DNA of 54,645 nucleotides from Acidimicrobiia bacterium (GTDB lineage: Bacteria > Actinomycetota > Acidimicrobiia > IMCC26256 > JAENVU01). The translations under genes and the position numbers were made by a program. The stretch is taken from assembly GCA_025361725.1 (NCBI GenBank), contig JANYJV010000137.1, positions 1 through 54,645 on the forward strand. Direction: 5' to 3'. Positions 33,083 to 40,558 of this stretch are shown one piece after another (within the stretch, counting starts at the first letter, position 1; each line of letters starts with the position of its first letter). A model generated the notes under the pieces. The model worked only from the letters and a program-made list of their open reading frames with translations, was not told the origin of the DNA and searched no databases.

Positions 33083-33113
33083 CCGCCGATGCTACCGACG
33101 GGTCCAATACATT
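33074..33113. promoter_or_regulatory. Divergent glcD / M20 peptidase promoters with inverted repeat
   Basis: Minus strand: TAGCAT (33089-33094) ends 6 nt before the putative glcD AUC. Plus strand: TACATT (33108-33113) ends 7 nt before the peptidase GTG. Arms GGTAGC (33074-33079) and GCTACC (33091-33096), 11 nt apart, cover the glcD -10 and start, a likely operator. No regulator gene is adjacent. Confidence 0.55.
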
Positions 33114-33120
33114 TCGCTCT

Positions 33121-34533
33121 GTGGTGGAGCTGAAGTTGGCGCGATACGTGGAGCACGCGCGCGCCGAAATCCTCGAGCGACTCGATGCCTGGCTCCGGAT
33201 TCCGGCGATCTCGGCGGACCCCGCACACGCGAATGATGTGCGGGCATCGGCCGAGTGGTGCGCGGCCGAGATGTGCACGATCGGACTCGAACACGTGCAA
33301 TTGTTGGAGACGGCCGGGCATCCGTCGGTCTACGCCGACTGGCTCCACGCGCCCGGCGGACCCACGGTGCTCGTGTACGGGCATCACGACGTCCAGCCCG
33401 TCGACCCGCTCTCGGAGTGGATCTCACCGCCGTTCGAGCCGACGATCCGTGACGGCCAGCTGTTCGCACGCGGCGCCGTCGACGACAAGGGGCAGGTGCT
33501 CTACCACCTCGAGGTGATCCGGGCGCTGCTCGCTCAGGACGGCCGGCTGCCGGTGAACGTGAAGCTGCTCGTCGAGGGCGAAGAAGAGGTGGGGAGTCCT
33601 CACTTCGAAGCCCTCCTCGCTGAGTACCGCGAGCTGCTCTACGCCGACGTGCTCGTGGTGTCCGACACCGCGATGTGGTCCGAAGCCGTGCCGTCGATGT
33701 GTACCGGGATGCGCGGGCTCGTCGCGTTCGACGTCTCGCTACGGACTGCGAGCGGGGATCTCCACTCCGGGAGTTTCGGCGGAGCGGTCCGCAACGCCGC
33801 GCACGTGGCCGGGGATCTCGTGGCCGCGCTGCACGACGCCAACGGCGGGGTCACGCTGCCCGGCTTCTACGACGCGGTCCTGCCGATGCCTGATGCAGTT
33901 CGCGATTCGATCGCCTCGCTCCCCTTCGATGCCGACACCTTCCGCGCCACCGCGAACGGCGCGGCACCCACCGGTGAGGCCGGATACTCCACGCTCGAAC
34001 GCATCTGGGTCCGGCCGACCGCCGAGGTCACGGGGATCGCCGCGGGCTACGCGGGTGACGGCATCAAGACGATCGTGCCCGCCCACGCGTCACTGAAGAT
34101 CACGTTCCGCCTCGTCCCCGACCAGGACCCGGCCACCGTCGCCGCCGCGTTCCACCACTGGCTTGACGCGCACGTGCCCGACGGCGTGGATGCGACGGTG
34201 ACGCCGGAAGGTGGCGTCGCCCCCGCGCTCACGCCCGTCGACCATCCGGCCGTGGCTGCGACCGCGCGCGTCATCGAGCGGGTCTGGGGAGTGGCGCCGC
34301 GGTTCACCCGCGAGGGTGGCTCCGGTCCCGAGGAAGCACTCGGGCGTGTGCTCGATGCACCCGTGGTCTTCCTCGGCGTGGGTCTTCCGGACGATCAGAT
34401 CCACGCGCCGAACGAGCGCATCGTGCTCGAACAATTCTGGAAGGGCATCGTGGCGGTCGGCGAGTTGTGGTTCGAACTTGCGGCCGTCGGTGGCTCCATC
34501 CCTCGTTCCGTTCCCGTCGAAGGAGAGCAATGA
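33121..34533 (+). CDS. M20-family metallodipeptidase
   Basis: A 470-aa cytosolic di-zinc peptidase. 'VYGHHDVQPVDP' gives the first metal His and Asp, 'GAVDDKGQ' the bridging Asp, 'EGEEEVGSP' the catalytic Glu pair, and 'GGSGPEEAL' belongs to the lid/catalytic domain; a dimerisation domain lies between. The GTG start follows TACATT by 7 nt, predicting a leaderless mRNA. Its stop overlaps the next gene as ATGA. Confidence 0.93.
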   Translation: MVELKLARYVEHARAEILERLDAWLRIPAISADPAHANDVRASAEWCAAEMCTIGLEHVQLLETAGHPSVYADWLHAPGGPTVLVYGHHDVQPVDPLSEWISPPFEPTIRDGQLFARGAVDDKGQVLYHLEVIRALLAQDGRLPVNVKLLVEGEEEVGSPHFEALLAEYRELLYADVLVVSDTAMWSEAVPSMCTGMRGLVAFDVSLRTASGDLHSGSFGGAVRNAAHVAGDLVAALHDANGGVTLPGFYDAVLPMPDAVRDSIASLPFDADTFRATANGAAPTGEAGYSTLERIWVRPTAEVTGIAAGYAGDGIKTIVPAHASLKITFRLVPDQDPATVAAAFHHWLDAHVPDGVDATVTPEGGVAPALTPVDHPAVAATARVIERVWGVAPRFTREGGSGPEEALGRVLDAPVVFLGVGLPDDQIHAPNERIVLEQFWKGIVAVGELWFELAAVGGSIPRSVPVEGEQ

Positions 34534-35321
34534 CCGCCCCCGTCCGTGAGTGGGTCACGTTCCAAGACCCGAAGCGCAAGAAGCACATCTGGCACGTAGA
34601 CGTAACGTTCCTCGCGTCGAACTACCTGTGCATCTTCGGTCAGGGTTGCCAGGGGGTGCTCACGGAGAAATCGCCGGAGATGGCGCAAGGCTGTTGCTCA
34701 TACGGCGCGCACTCGTCGGGGGCGAAGGACCGCGCCCACGTCAACAAGGTCGCGGCCAAGCTCACTCCCGACGACTGGCAGTTCCTCAAGAAGGGTCGGA
34801 CCAAGAAGGGCATCTGGGCGAAGGTCGGCAAGGACGACTACCGCACCCGGCTCGTGGACGACGCCTGCATCTTCCTGAATCGGCCGGGATTCGCGGCGGG
34901 GCCGGGGTGTGCGTTCCACACCTTCGGCATGCGCAACGGAATCCATCACAGCGACGTCAAGCCGGAAGTGTGTTGGCAGGTGCCGTTGCGCAACATCGAG
35001 GAGTTCGACGAGGACGCGAACGACGGCAAGGTGCACCACCGGTTGACCGAGTTCGCTCGTCATGGTTGGGGTGAGGGTGGCGACGAGTTCGCGTGGTGGT
35101 GTACCGAGGCGCCCGAGGCCTTCGTCGGTACCGAGCCCGTGTACCGCAGCCTCGAGCCCGAGCTCCGCAAGATGGCGGGTGACGCGCTCTACGACGACAT
35201 CGCCGCTTACCTCGACGCGCGGGCCGCGGCGGGGATCGCACCGGTCCGCCACCCGGCGGCGACGAACGTGGTGTTCTCGCCGACGCGCACCAAGCGCGCC
35301 CCGCAACGCAAGACTGCCTGA
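34530..35321 (+). CDS. Cysteine-rich hypothetical protein, DUF3109/YkgJ-like
   Basis: A 263-aa protein with a conserved-looking metal site: Cys34, Cys40, a CysCys pair at 55-56 followed by 'SYGAH', then 'DACIFLN', 'GCAFHTFG' and 'PEVCWQVPL'. This Cys order recalls the DUF3109/YkgJ families thought to bind zinc or an Fe-S cluster. The rest is charged and soluble. It is coupled to the M20 peptidase (ATGA), suggesting a shared process; function unknown. Confidence 0.8.
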   Translation: MTAPVREWVTFQDPKRKKHIWHVDVTFLASNYLCIFGQGCQGVLTEKSPEMAQGCCSYGAHSSGAKDRAHVNKVAAKLTPDDWQFLKKGRTKKGIWAKVGKDDYRTRLVDDACIFLNRPGFAAGPGCAFHTFGMRNGIHHSDVKPEVCWQVPLRNIEEFDEDANDGKVHHRLTEFARHGWGEGGDEFAWWCTEAPEAFVGTEPVYRSLEPELRKMAGDALYDDIAAYLDARAAAGIAPVRHPAATNVVFSPTRTKRAPQRKTA

Positions 35322-35350
35322 GCCCGCACGGCCTTACTGAGGAGAGACAC

Positions 35351-35881
35351 ATGCCGCTCTACGGCTTCGAGGGACTCTCACCGCAGGTTCACGCGCGGGC
35401 GTTCATCGCCCCGACCGCAACCCTTGTCGGCGACGTGATCGTCGAGGACGGCGCGTCCGTCTGGTACGGCGCGGTGATCCGGGCCGACTACGCGCCCGTC
35501 GTCCTACGCGCCGGTGCCAACGTGCAGGACGGTGCCGTACTGCACGGGCCTCCGGGTTTGACCACCGAGGTGGGACGCGGTGCGACCGTCGCGCACAACT
35601 GTGTGGTCCACGGCGCCATCCTCGGTGACGAGTGCCTCATCGCCAACGGCTCGATCGTTCTCGACGGCGCCACCGTCGGTGCCGGTGCTTTGGTGGCCGC
35701 CGGCTCGGTGGTGGCCTCGGGCATGGTGATCCCTGCGGGCATGCTCGCGGCCGGTGCCCCCGCGGTGATCAAACGCAAGGTCGAGGGCTCCCCGGCCGAC
35801 TTCTGGGTGAAGGCCAACCCCCCGGCCTACGCCGAGCTCGCCCAACGCCACCGCGTCGGCATCACCTGGATCCGCGACTGA
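35351..35881 (+). CDS. Gamma-carbonic-anhydrase-family protein
   Basis: A 176-aa left-handed beta-helix trimer protein. Hexapeptide repeats fill residues 15-150, and 'RAD' plus histidines in 'AVLHGPP' and 'VAHNCVVHG' are placed like the zinc ligands of gamma carbonic anhydrases (CamH/YrdA type). Activity in this subgroup is often untested. GAGGAG lies 7 nt before the ATG. It ends before the second palindromic repeat. Confidence 0.9.
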   Translation: MPLYGFEGLSPQVHARAFIAPTATLVGDVIVEDGASVWYGAVIRADYAPVVLRAGANVQDGAVLHGPPGLTTEVGRGATVAHNCVVHGAILGDECLIANGSIVLDGATVGAGALVAAGSVVASGMVIPAGMLAAGAPAVIKRKVEGSPADFWVKANPPAYAELAQRHRVGITWIRD

Positions 35882-35913
35882 CCCTCCCCTGACGAACCCC
35901 AGCGTCTACCCCC

Positions 35914-35962
35914 AGCGTTTGTCGCCTGGTACGTCCTTGCGACGGCGCAAACGACAAACGCT
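35914..35962. repeat. Palindromic repeat AGCGTTTGTCG...CGACAAACGCT, copy 2
   Basis: Perfect 11-bp inverted arms enclose a 27-nt loop with its own TTGC/GCAA pairing. The arms share 10 bp with copy 1 at 12814-12860, while the loops differ. It lies between the convergent carbonic-anhydrase gene and the truncated deaminase and could terminate both transcripts. Confidence 0.8.
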
Positions 35963-35973
35963 CCCGGGGTGGG

Positions 35974-36222
35974 TCAGGAGGTCACAGTTTCGTCGTCCCC
36001 GGCGACGACGCGGCCCAGCATGTGCCCGGCCTCGTCGCAGTGCGGGAACCCGGCCGGACTCCCCACGTACCCGGTGCACAGGATGCGCTTGTCCTTCACG
36101 ATCGCGCACCCGCTCCGCCCGCGATCACACGTGGCGCGCCGACCCACTTCGGTGACGAGATCGAGGAAGTAGTCGTCCCAGTCGGGACGCCCGGCGGTGT
36201 CGTTCAGAGTCATCGAACGCAT
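35974..36222 (-). pseudogene. Truncated dCMP deaminase
   Basis: This 82-aa product matches only the N-terminal half of deoxycytidylate deaminases: 'RPDWDDYFLDLVTEV', 'CAIVKDKRILCTGYVGSPAG', 'FPHCDEAGHM'. It then stops. The zinc motif His-Ala-Glu and the Pro-Cys-x-x-Cys pair, which come later in intact enzymes, are absent, so it cannot be an active deaminase of the known type. The ATG overlaps the SDR stop (TGATG). The stop lies only 12 bp from the palindromic repeat, suggesting a deletion with its breakpoint there. No continuation is visible in any frame. Confidence 0.75.
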
Positions 36223-36965
36223 CAACCGTGGAGCAGCGCGCCGCCGTCGACGACGAGCGACGTGCCGGTGATCCAACTCGCGGCATCCGAACAGAGAAAC
36301 ACCGCGGCACGCCCGATGTCGGCCGGCTCGCCCAATCGATGCATCGGCAGGGTCTTCGCGATCGCGGCCTCGTTCGGCTCCCACAGCGCGCGAGCCATGT
36401 CGGTCTTCACCAGGCCCGGCGCGATCGCGTTGACGCGCACGCCCGGCGACAACTCCGCAGCCAACGTGCGGGTGAGGTGCAGCAGCGCGGCCTTGGTCGC
36501 GTTGTACGCACCGATCGACGTCTCCACGGACATGCCGCCGATCGACGCGATGTTCAATACGTTCCCGCCGCGTTCGCGCATCGCGGCTTGCCACGCGAGT
36601 TGAGTCCAGATGAGTGGTCCCGCCCAGTTGACCGAGATCGTCTTGTCGAGCCGCGGTCGGTCGATGTCGATGGTCTTGCCCATGTAAGGATTCGTCGCCG
36701 CGTTGTTCACGAGGATGTCAACGGTCCCAAATCGTTCGACCGTCGCAGCCACGCACGCCGCGGCCTCATCCGGGTCCCCGGCGTTGGCGGCGAACCACGC
36801 GCCTTGACCGTCGAGGGTGGCGACGGCGGTTTCGAGGACGTCGGCCTTCCGAGACGAGATCATCACCCGGGCGCCACTTGCCGCCATCTCCTGCGCGATA
36901 GCGAGGCCGATGCCGCGTGAACCGCCGGTGATGAGCGCGACGCGACCGTCGAGTCGGACATCCAT
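36222..36965 (-). CDS. SDR-family NAD(P)-dependent oxidoreductase
   Basis: A 247-aa classical short-chain dehydrogenase. 'TGGSRGIGLAIA' binds the cofactor, 'NNAATN' is the structural NAG-type motif, and catalytic Ser, Tyr and Lys appear in 'NIASIGG' and 'YNATKAA'. Substrate unknown. TAGGAG lies upstream of the ATG; it follows the GroES-like gene by 9 bp and is coupled to the truncated deaminase. Confidence 0.92.
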   Translation of the reverse strand: MDVRLDGRVALITGGSRGIGLAIAQEMAASGARVMISSRKADVLETAVATLDGQGAWFAANAGDPDEAAACVAATVERFGTVDILVNNAATNPYMGKTIDIDRPRLDKTISVNWAGPLIWTQLAWQAAMRERGGNVLNIASIGGMSVETSIGAYNATKAALLHLTRTLAAELSPGVRVNAIAPGLVKTDMARALWEPNEAAIAKTLPMHRLGEPADIGRAAVFLCSDAASWITGTSLVVDGGALLHG

Positions 36966-36974
36966 GCCGTGCTC

Positions 36975-37331
36975 CTACAGGTAGAGGCCGGTCTGGCCGC
37001 CTTCGCGCTCTGACGCCACCGCGTGGACGTCTCGTTCGCGCAGGATCAAGTACTCATCGCCGCGGATCTCGACTTCGAAACCGGCATCCGGTGCGAACAG
37101 GACGCGGTCACCGGCGGCAATGTTGCGGACCGTCGGTCCGACCTGGCTGACCTCGGCCCACACCAAGCGCCGGTCCACGTTGGCGGTGGCCGGAATCAAG
37201 ATGCCGGACCGTGATGTGCGCTCACCGGCGCCCGCATCCGGGTGGCAGAGCAGGCGATCCGCCGTGACGCGGATCGCGTGGGTGGTGTCGATTGCCGGGG
37301 ATGCGGCACGGAGCGGAGTCGGGTCGGGCAC
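36975..37331 (-). CDS. Stand-alone GroES-like (Cpn10) protein
   Basis: A 118-aa divergent Cpn10 fold: 'ADRLLCHPD', a mobile-loop-like 'ERTSRSGILIPAT', 'VGPTVRNIAAGDRVLF' and 'EVEIRGDEYLILRERDVHAV' follow GroES order closely. It has about 22 extra N-terminal residues and a C-terminal extension. No groEL is nearby, so it may be a secondary co-chaperonin. The GTG 37329-37331 is chosen because TAGCGT ends 7 nt upstream; another GTG at 37338-37340 lies inside that interval. Confidence 0.8.
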   Translation of the reverse strand: MPDPTPLRAASPAIDTTHAIRVTADRLLCHPDAGAGERTSRSGILIPATANVDRRLVWAEVSQVGPTVRNIAAGDRVLFAPDAGFEVEIRGDEYLILRERDVHAVASEREGGQTGLYL

Positions 37332-37338
37332 GAGGTGC

Positions 37339-37344
37339 ACGCTA
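37339..37344 (-). promoter_or_regulatory. Leaderless -10 of the GroES-like gene
   Basis: TAGCGT on the minus strand ends 7 nt before GTG 37331. It overlaps the palindrome GCTAGC. A TACCGT on the plus strand (37383-37388) ends 8 nt before the ctaB GTG, so this divergent pair is also predicted leaderless on both sides. Confidence 0.5.
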
Positions 37345-37396
37345 GCGGTGGGCGGGCTTCGTGGATCTCACCGGCACGCTGCTACCGTCCATGGCC

Positions 37397-39112
37397 GTGG
37401 CGGCTCTCCCGGAAGACCTCGCACCCGCACTCGCAGCGGAAGAAACTCCGTCGTCGCGGAGTTTCCTCTCTACCCTCCGCGTGTACTTCATGCTCACGAA
37501 GCCGCGGGTGATCGAACTCCTCCTCGTGACGACGGTGCCCGCGATGGTGATCGCCGCGGGCCAGCTCCCCGGGCTTGGTCTGATCGGCGCAGTGCTGCTC
37601 GGTGGCGCGCTCTCCGCGGGCGGCGCGAACACCATCAACTGTTGGATCGAGCGCGACCGTGACCAGGTCATGCGCCGCACGCACTCCCGGCCGCTCCCGA
37701 ACGGCGACATCTCGCCCCGCGCCGCGTTGATCTTCGGACTCGCGCTCGAAGCCATTGCCTTCGTGTGGCTCACGGTGACGGTCAACCTGCTGTCAGCGTC
37801 ACTGTCGGTCGCCGCGATGTTGTTCTACGTGTTCGTGTACACGATCTGGTTGAAGCCGCGTAGCCCGCAGAACATCGTCATCGGCGGTGCCGCCGGCGCG
37901 GTGCCGGCGCTCGTCGGTTGGGCCTCGGTCACCGGATCGCTGTCGGTGGCGGCGTGGGTCATGTTCGCGATCGTGTTCTGCTGGACGCCGCCGCACTTCT
38001 GGGCGCTGTCGGTCCGCTACCGCGACGACTACGCAAAGGCCGGCATCCCCATGTTGCCGGTGGTCATCGGTATCGCCGCCGCGTCTCGCCAGATCCTGGT
38101 GTACGCGGTGGTGACCGTCGTCGTGTCGCTGGCATTGGTCCCCACGGGTCACCTCGGTTGGATCTACGGTATCGCCGCGCTCCTCAGCGGCGGGCTCTTC
38201 GTGGCCGGCGCGGCGCAGTTGGTGGCCGACGCCACGCCCGAGCGTGCGATGAAGCTCTTCCACTATTCGAACACGTACCTCTCGCTGCTGTTCGTCGCCA
38301 TCGCTGCCGACGTCCTGGTTCGTGCCAAAGAGGGCGAGCGGACAGGCAGGACGCGGTCGTTCGGTGTTCGCTCGTCCGGGGCCCGAGCGGCCCGGTGCCG
38401 AAGGCGCCGAGAGCGGGAAGCCAGCGAAAAGGCGGCGCGGCGGAGTCCTCCTCGGCGCACTGGCGCTCGGCATCGCGGTTGCCGCCGGCATCGGTGCGGT
38501 ACGCAAGTCCGACCCCGCCGACCTCACCATCGACGCCGGGCCGGCCCGCACTCGTATCGCCGGGGTCGCCACCACCGGGGCCCTCGCACCGCCGTTCGAT
38601 CTCGCGGCCCTGAACGGCTCCGGTCGGATCTCGCTCGACGCGCTGCGGGGGAAGCCGGTCGTGCTCAACTTCTGGGCTTCGTGGTGCGCCGAGTGCAAGG
38701 CGGAGTTCCCGTTGCTGGCCGAGATCACCCGCACGCACCCTGGCGTGACGGTGATCGGTATCACCTACAACGACCTGGCCTTCGACGCCCGCCGGTTCGC
38801 ACGGGACCACCACGCCACCTGGGAGCTCGCCAAGGGAGGCGACGGCGATCCCGTCGGCCGGGCGTACGGCGTCCGCGCCATTCCCCAGACGTTCTTCATC
38901 GACCGGGCCGGGGTGATCCGCGCTCGAGCGTTCGGCCTGCCCGGCCGCGCCGCCCTCGAGCACGTGGTTTCCCGCATCAGCAAGTAGCGATGAGAGTGGT
39001 GCTCCCGGCGCGAATATCGTGGCGCCGTGGCGGGACCCAAGCACGAGATGCCGGAGACGCCCGCCGCGCCGGGCTGGTACCCCGATCCGTGGAGTGCAAC
39101 CGGTCAGGGTGA
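37397..39112 (+). CDS. ctaB: Heme o synthase CtaB, reading frame lacking its normal stop
   Basis: A polytopic UbiA-family prenyltransferase that farnesylates heme b for cytochrome oxidase. 'NCWIERDRDQVMRRT' and 'YRDDYAKAGIPML' hold the Asp-rich prenyl-diphosphate sites. The conserved part ends near 38335 (about 310 aa) after the last helix. No stop follows: the frame runs on for about 260 Arg-rich residues through the repeat and the whole tlpA gene in another frame, to 39112. This tail looks like out-of-frame translation. Start: GTG 37397 after a TACCGT -10 (8 nt); ATG 37391 is an alternative. Confidence 0.8.
   Translation: MAALPEDLAPALAAEETPSSRSFLSTLRVYFMLTKPRVIELLLVTTVPAMVIAAGQLPGLGLIGAVLLGGALSAGGANTINCWIERDRDQVMRRTHSRPLPNGDISPRAALIFGLALEAIAFVWLTVTVNLLSASLSVAAMLFYVFVYTIWLKPRSPQNIVIGGAAGAVPALVGWASVTGSLSVAAWVMFAIVFCWTPPHFWALSVRYRDDYAKAGIPMLPVVIGIAAASRQILVYAVVTVVVSLALVPTGHLGWIYGIAALLSGGLFVAGAAQLVADATPERAMKLFHYSNTYLSLLFVAIAADVLVRAKEGERTGRTRSFGVRSSGARAARCRRRREREASEKAARRSPPRRTGARHRGCRRHRCGTQVRPRRPHHRRRAGPHSYRRGRHHRGPRTAVRSRGPERLRSDLARRAAGEAGRAQLLGFVVRRVQGGVPVAGRDHPHAPWRDGDRYHLQRPGLRRPPVRTGPPRHLGARQGRRRRSRRPGVRRPRHSPDVLHRPGRGDPRSSVRPARPRRPRARGFPHQQVAMRVVLPARISWRRGGTQARDAGDARRAGLVPRSVECNRSG
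38322..38987 (+). CDS. TlpA/ResA-like thiol-disulfide oxidoreductase
   Basis: A 221-aa membrane-anchored thioredoxin-fold protein. A basic, Pro/Gly-rich head (1-43) precedes one signal-anchor helix (about 44-62) and the periplasmic domain with the redox motif Trp-Cys-Ala-Glu-Cys (FWASWCAECKAEFP) and cis-Pro in 'IPQTFF'. Such proteins reduce apocytochrome c or assist oxidase copper sites, fitting the ctaB neighbour. The GTG start lies inside the 3' end of ctaB; part of the head is encoded by the dispersed repeat. Confidence 0.85.
   Translation: MPKRASGQAGRGRSVFARPGPERPGAEGAESGKPAKRRRGGVLLGALALGIAVAAGIGAVRKSDPADLTIDAGPARTRIAGVATTGALAPPFDLAALNGSGRISLDALRGKPVVLNFWASWCAECKAEFPLLAEITRTHPGVTVIGITYNDLAFDARRFARDHHATWELAKGGDGDPVGRAYGVRAIPQTFFIDRAGVIRARAFGLPGRAALEHVVSRISK
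38376..38418 (+). repeat. Dispersed repeat, copy C, at ctaB/tlpA junction
   Basis: A diverged copy of the 17574/17666 repeat: it shares CCGGGGCC, GAGCGGCC, TGCCG, AGGCG and GAGCGGGA in order with two single-base length changes. It lies where the ctaB stop would be expected and encodes residues of the TlpA N-terminus. It was probably inserted or expanded here. Confidence 0.65.
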
Positions 39113-40040
39113 GCGCTACTTCGACGGCCAACTCTGGGGTTCGAGCGAGCGACCCCGTGCCCGTCATTCGATCCCGATGGACGTCGTCGATCCTGAACCG
39201 CTCACTCCTCGCCGGTCCCGTCGGTCCCGCCGGTCCTGGCGTCCCGCAGTGGCATTGCTCGTCCTGTTCGCTTTGGTTTGGGGCTACCAGAGCTACTCCC
39301 GTTCGAGCTCGACGAGCACCAGCACGCCGGTCGCCGACCCGGCGCAGAGTCGGTCCACGGTGTCGCGGCTCACGGAGCGTCCCTCGCCGTCTTCCGAGGA
39401 AGCATCGGCTCCCCTCGGACGACCGGCGGCTGCGCCCAAGGGGCGCGGTGGATACCGGTTCGTCCGGACCCAGCGGGGTGATCGTGCCACGCCGGTTGCG
39501 TTCGATCCGTGCCGACCGGTCCACTACGCGATGAACCTTTCCGGCTCACCATCCGACGGCCGCGCGCTCGTGCGCGATGCGATCGCGCGCGTCTCGCGTG
39601 CGACGGGGTTGCGCTTCATCGAGGACGCCTCTACCACCGAGATCCCTCGCACCGATCGCGTGGCGTATCAACCCGACCGTTACGGCGATCGGTGGGCGCC
39701 GGTGTTGATCGCGTGGCGTGACCAGCGGAACTATCCGACGTTGGCCGGCAGCGTTGCCGGTATCGGCGGGGCCCAGGCGATCTCGATCGCGGCGAATCGG
39801 TTCGTGAACATCAGTGGTCAGCTCGTCCTCGACCGGGACCAACTTTCCTCGGACGCAAGTCCTGACCTCGTGCGCGCGGTGATCTTGCACGAGCTCGGCC
39901 ACGTCGTCGGGTTGGACCATGTTTCTGATCGTTCGCAGCTCATGTACGCGGAGGAGCAACCGACCGTGCGCAACTACGGCGACGGTGATCTCCGCGGTTT
40001 GCACCAGCTCGGCATCCAAGCCTGCTTCCCTGACGTGTGA
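39027..40040 (+). CDS. DUF2510 membrane protein with matrixin-like metalloprotease domain
   Basis: A 337-aa protein. The N-terminal DUF2510 box (PGWYPDPWSATGQGERYFDG) is cytosolic; one membrane helix (about 70-90) and a Ser-rich linker lead to an external domain with the zinc motif HELGHVVGLDH near residue 290 and a Met in 'SQLMYAEE' that could be the Met-turn. It thus looks like an externally facing metzincin-type protease. GTG start 6 nt after TATCGT (leaderless). Its stop overlaps the GNAT start. Confidence 0.85.
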   Translation: MAGPKHEMPETPAAPGWYPDPWSATGQGERYFDGQLWGSSERPRARHSIPMDVVDPEPLTPRRSRRSRRSWRPAVALLVLFALVWGYQSYSRSSSTSTSTPVADPAQSRSTVSRLTERPSPSSEEASAPLGRPAAAPKGRGGYRFVRTQRGDRATPVAFDPCRPVHYAMNLSGSPSDGRALVRDAIARVSRATGLRFIEDASTTEIPRTDRVAYQPDRYGDRWAPVLIAWRDQRNYPTLAGSVAGIGGAQAISIAANRFVNISGQLVLDRDQLSSDASPDLVRAVILHELGHVVGLDHVSDRSQLMYAEEQPTVRNYGDGDLRGLHQLGIQACFPDV

Positions 40041-40558
40041 GCGCGGCTCAGGTCCGAGCCGCAACGCCGACGGACGCACCCAGGCTCCAACAGATCGAGC
40101 TCCTTGCGGGTGAGCAGTTTCGTCTGACGGCCTACGCGGCCGTTGCGGATCACGATCCGTTCTCGCTTGATGAACTCGCGGTCTACGAGCGGGCCGGGCG
40201 GAGCTGGGTAGCCCTGGACGCCGACGATCAGCCGATCGGGTACGTCGTGGTGGATGTGGTCGACGGTGATGCCCACATCGAGCAAGTGAGTGTGCTCCCC
40301 CACTGCCAAGGTCAGGGCGTCGGCCGTGCGCTCATGGACGTGGTCGAGGGTTGGGCGCTTGAGGCGGGACGAGCAGCGATCACACTCACGACGTTCATCG
40401 ACGTGGCCTGGAACGCGCCGCTGTACCGCCACCTGGGTTTCGACGCGATGGCGGACTCCGACGTTGGTCCGGAGCTGCGCTCACTGGTGACCGAGGAAGC
40501 CGCCCACGGTCTCGACCCAGCGACCCGGGTGTGTATGCGCAAGTCCCTCATCCGCTGA
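40037..40558 (+). CDS. GNAT-family N-acetyltransferase
   Basis: A 173-aa acetyl-CoA-dependent acyltransferase. The acetyl-CoA loop reads 'LPHCQGQGVGRALM', followed by the 'ITLTTFIDVAWNAPLYRHLGF' strand and helix typical of Rim-like or toxin-resistance GNATs. Acceptor unknown. The GTG overlaps the protease stop (GTGA), so it is the last gene of that transcript. Confidence 0.9.
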   Translation: MSAAQVRAATPTDAPRLQQIELLAGEQFRLTAYAAVADHDPFSLDELAVYERAGRSWVALDADDQPIGYVVVDVVDGDAHIEQVSVLPHCQGQGVGRALMDVVEGWALEAGRAAITLTTFIDVAWNAPLYRHLGFDAMADSDVGPELRSLVTEEAAHGLDPATRVCMRKSLIR

